Of a stretch of 10,000 nt of DNA, positions 7,734-10,000 are shown piece after piece. The notes under the pieces were generated by a model. The model did not search any database, was not told the DNA's origin, and worked only from the letters and a program-made list of their open reading frames with translations. Each line of letters starts with the position of its first letter. Position 1 is the stretch's first letter. The stretch comes from Botryococcus braunii (lineage: Eukaryota > Chlorophyta > Trebouxiophyceae), in NCBI GenBank assembly GCA_002005505.1, contig KV908424.1, forward strand, positions 449,127 through 459,126, written 5' to 3'. Position numbers and translations under genes: made by a program.

Positions 7734-7849
7734 TCAGACGCGGGAGATGTCTCTGCCAAAGAGCTTCGTGCGCACCCAGTCCAGGCCCACGAGAAAGATG
7801 TTGCGCAAGCTGACTTGGGAGTATGTCTCAAACCCCTTCCAGAGGATGC
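7734..7849 (-). CDS. Type II NAD(P)H:quinone oxidoreductase, terminal exon
   Basis: This is the last coding exon: 37 complete codons and a TGA at 7734-7736. After the intron it completes a split Gly codon and reads ILWKGFETYSQVSLRN, then a hydrophobic/basic stretch ending LFGRDISRV. This is the characteristic C-terminus of alternative NAD(P)H dehydrogenases (NDH-2, plant/algal NDA type). In this family the tail forms an amphipathic helix that holds the flavoprotein on the membrane of a mitochondrion or plastid. The acceptor is TTTCTGTGCAG|GC, and the phase (1) matches the donor of the preceding exon exactly. No proton-pumping domain is expected. Which NDA paralogue it is, and in which organelle, cannot be told from the C-terminus alone. 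Confidence 0.9.
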
Positions 7850-8066
7850 CTGCACAGAAACCACACCACAATATCGGCAGACTGCACTGAGGTCAGCGCC
7901 TCCAATCCCCTAGCCTGATGCAACAACCACCAACTGTGTATCACGAGGACACCAAAGTTTTTATGAAAACATCTCTCTTGTCTGCGTCTGATGAAATCGT
8001 CTGACACAGTCGGTCTGTCGCCAGATCTCTTGAAGAAAGCAATCAACACGAACCCCTTCCCCCCTT

Positions 8067-8155
<89 letters not shown>

Positions 8156-8339
8156 TGGAGCACAGAGTAGCAATGGATACGACGCTTTGTAATGTGATAT
8201 TGTTGCCACTGGGAATTTTGGGGATGATGTGGATCATTTTCCTTCTACACTACCAAAGACGGTCTGCAAAGGCCTTTTTATGGGCATACTCGAAGTGGGG
8301 GAGCAGAAGTCAAGCAGTGGTCGGTGTCAAGGGGCTCAC
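7850..8339 (-). other. Intron of the NAD(P)H dehydrogenase gene (490 nt)
   Basis: The donor is GCAG|GTGAGC and the acceptor TTTCTGTGCAG, so it is a canonical GT-AG intron in phase 1. Removing it joins the two exons in frame across the conserved GYGAG-ILWKGFE segment. It contains an 84-bp CA/TG microsatellite. Confidence 0.9.
8071..8154. repeat. (CA)42 microsatellite inside the intron
   Basis: Forty-two uninterrupted CA units lie on the + strand. In the transcript of the minus-strand gene this reads as UG repeats, ending about 220 nt before the splice acceptor. Confidence 0.97.
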
Positions 8340-8526
8340 CTGCTCCGTAACCCAGGATTGGAGCTTTCAGGCCGGGAATAGCCATGACGGCCTTGTCGTT
8401 GCCAATGTAGGCCAAGCTCCCCTTGTGTTTGTATTCAAAGGGAGCGGCACCTTCTGGCAATGGTTGCCCAGGTTGAATCCCGGCCGCTAGGAGACGTGCC
8501 ATGTATTCTCCTTCTTGCTTCGCCAC
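8340..8526 (-). CDS. Type II NAD(P)H:quinone oxidoreductase, penultimate exon (partial gene)
   Basis: This enzyme passes electrons from NAD(P)H through FAD to quinone without pumping protons. The exon codes 62 residues plus one base. It starts VAKQEGEYMARLL, which is the second half of the family's AQxAxQxG quinone-site motif; the AQ should end the previous exon. After a variable Pro/Gly loop comes the strongly conserved PFEYKHKGSLAYIGNDKAV, then a segment ending GYGA and the first base of the split Gly codon. The exon begins after the acceptor ATATAG|GTG in phase 0, so the GTG is an internal Val codon and not a start. The FAD- and NAD-binding Rossmann domains, which form most of the usual roughly 450-600-residue protein, are missing and must lie on exons upstream on this strand (higher coordinates), probably outside the window. 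Confidence 0.9.
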
Positions 8527-10000
8527 CTATATCATTCCAGCACACTTTCTCGGATGAAAGGCAGCCAGTGTACAACCTGGCCTTCACCTCACGGCAAGTG
8601 CGCCGCATTTTGTACCAAGTGCCAGATGTCCTCTTGCCACTGCTTGGAGTCCAAGTGGAAACAAACAAAACCAGGGACAATCAAAATGTGAAAACAGCAA
8701 CCGGCTAGCATAACTTATGTCTATGCTGTGTGCTGAACAGACAAAGAATTGCAGGTGTTGGCAGATACAGGAACACCTTCATTGACTCATTGAATTTCTG
8801 ATATCCTGGATCTACTGGTATTCACATGAGCCAGGTAAACACTGAACCTATGCAGTGCATGAGCAAGTCGAGATGGTCATGCGCCCCAAGGCAGGTCATT
8901 CCTTCCATCGAGCAGGTTTAACCCAGAGACACAAATTAGTCTGCTAATTGTACAAATGTTTAAAAGACAAGAAAGCGGAGTCAGGGATTGAGTTCTTAGA
9001 GCTGTCATCGTCCTTCAACAATAAGTTTGCATCGCCTTTCGCAGGCATGCACCAATGCTGGCTGACATAATTGCAGTAAGGTCCCAAATGCTTTCCCTCT
9101 CACTACTTTTTGCCCTGCCGCTAGGTTAAGTATCTCAGTTGCTTTGGCATGATAGGTCCATGAGATGCAAGGTGCAACATCTCATCACACCCCTCCCCTC
9201 GCTTGGGCCCCCCTTCTCTACCAACGTCTTTATGGCGAAAGTGAAATTCCCAACGAGGTTACACAGAGTCCTACGCCAAAAGCTGCTGTGGAAACCAGAC
9301 AAATGGCAAAGGGCATTACAATTCCATCCTGATCTTCCTGAGAATCGAACAATGACAACACCATCATGTCATAACCATCAATCCATGTCTCTCCCCCCCC
9401 CCCCCCTCTCGAGAAAGCCATGATCCCACAGCCTCGGCCAACCTTCTAAAACTGCCTAGAAGAGAAGGGAGGGGAAGTGTGGAAGCCAAACGTCCTCCCT
9501 CCTCCGCCCCCTTTCCCAGGGGACCACAAAGAGCACAACTCCTCCATCTTGCCCTGATTTCAGCCAGTGGCTCTGATTACACTGGACGACGAACGATGTA
9601 CTTCAGGTCGCCCCCTTCTCCTCCTGCCTCCATTGTATCCACTGTCTCTCGGTATGCAACATTGCCTGTACACCTGATGCTTAGATAAATCAGGATACAT
9701 TACTTAATATCTTAAGACCTCTTGGTCCCGGTGGCCTTGCAATGCGAGTCGCATTGTCCAACATTCATGGGACGCGGAAGGGAGAAATTCGCTTTCAATC
9801 TTAGACCCGACATTGGACACAAAGAGCTCCTGTACATTCAGACCCCTACGTCAAAATAAGTGACATATACATCCAGACCGTGTTATCAATCCATCCTAAC
9901 ATGTGAACTTGCCCACCCTCAGAACCCTCTTTCTGACCCAGTGCCGTAAGGTAATGCGGCACATTGTGAACATCATAACCAAGTGGTAGGCCTGGGGCAA
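8527..10000 (-). other. Probable upstream intron of the NAD(P)H dehydrogenase gene; no exon recognised
   Basis: The stretch begins with the splice acceptor of the penultimate exon. I looked on the minus strand for the expected preceding segment (a GDC motif and an AQ-ending exon followed by GT) and did not find it. A long intron is the simplest reading. Independent genes or short unrecognised exons cannot be excluded. Confidence 0.4.
9393..9406. repeat. C14 homopolymer
   Basis: Fourteen C's in a pyrimidine-rich context are followed by the palindrome tctcgaga. This is G14 in the presumed transcript of the enzyme gene. Length may be unreliable. Confidence 0.85.

Noticed and set aside
8155..8490. 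111-residue + strand ORF over the dehydrogenase exon
   Set aside because: The opposite strand carries the conserved NDH-2 exon with matching splice sites, so this ORF is a shadow.
8541..8680. Additional dehydrogenase exon ending at a GTGAAG donor on the minus strand (around 8590)
   Set aside because: The in-frame translation shows none of the motifs expected before the AQxAxQxG segment, so no exon can be supported.

Overview
The window looks like nuclear DNA of a eukaryote, most likely a green alga. One gene is split by a GT-AG intron. Long simple-sequence tracts occur: (CA)37, (CA)42, A31, A37, G11, G13 and C14. Much of the DNA has no gene. The largest feature is a retrotransposon of a type common in algal genomes. 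The species cannot be named from the sequence.

Layout. Positions 1-937 hold no recognisable gene; the part next to the retrotransposon is its probable 3' untranslated region. Positions 938-4126 (minus strand) are one uninterrupted 1062-codon ORF of a non-LTR retrotransposon. It has an N-terminal C2H2 finger, a reverse transcriptase with YLDD, and a C-terminal restriction-like endonuclease with an R-A-D-x14-D catalytic core. Upstream of its start, 4164-4709 contains about 3.7 diverged tandem copies of a ~147-bp unit. They occupy the 5' untranslated region and resemble in layout the promoter monomers of mouse L1. Positions 4710-7733 are mainly non-coding, with short repeats and microsatellites.

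Positions 7734-8526 (minus strand) carry the last two exons of a type II (rotenone-insensitive) NAD(P)H:quinone oxidoreductase. The exons are separated by a 490-nt intron containing (CA)42 on the + strand, which is UG in the transcript. No earlier exon was recognised in 8527-10000, so that stretch is probably an upstream intron and the gene continues past the window.

The two genes are functionally unrelated: one is a host electron-transport enzyme, the other a mobile element inserted roughly 3 kb beyond the enzyme's 3' end in the same orientation. The most unusual points are the repeat-built 5' region of the element, the intact reverse transcriptase/endonuclease ORF, and an apparent gap in the zinc knuckle just before the endonuclease.
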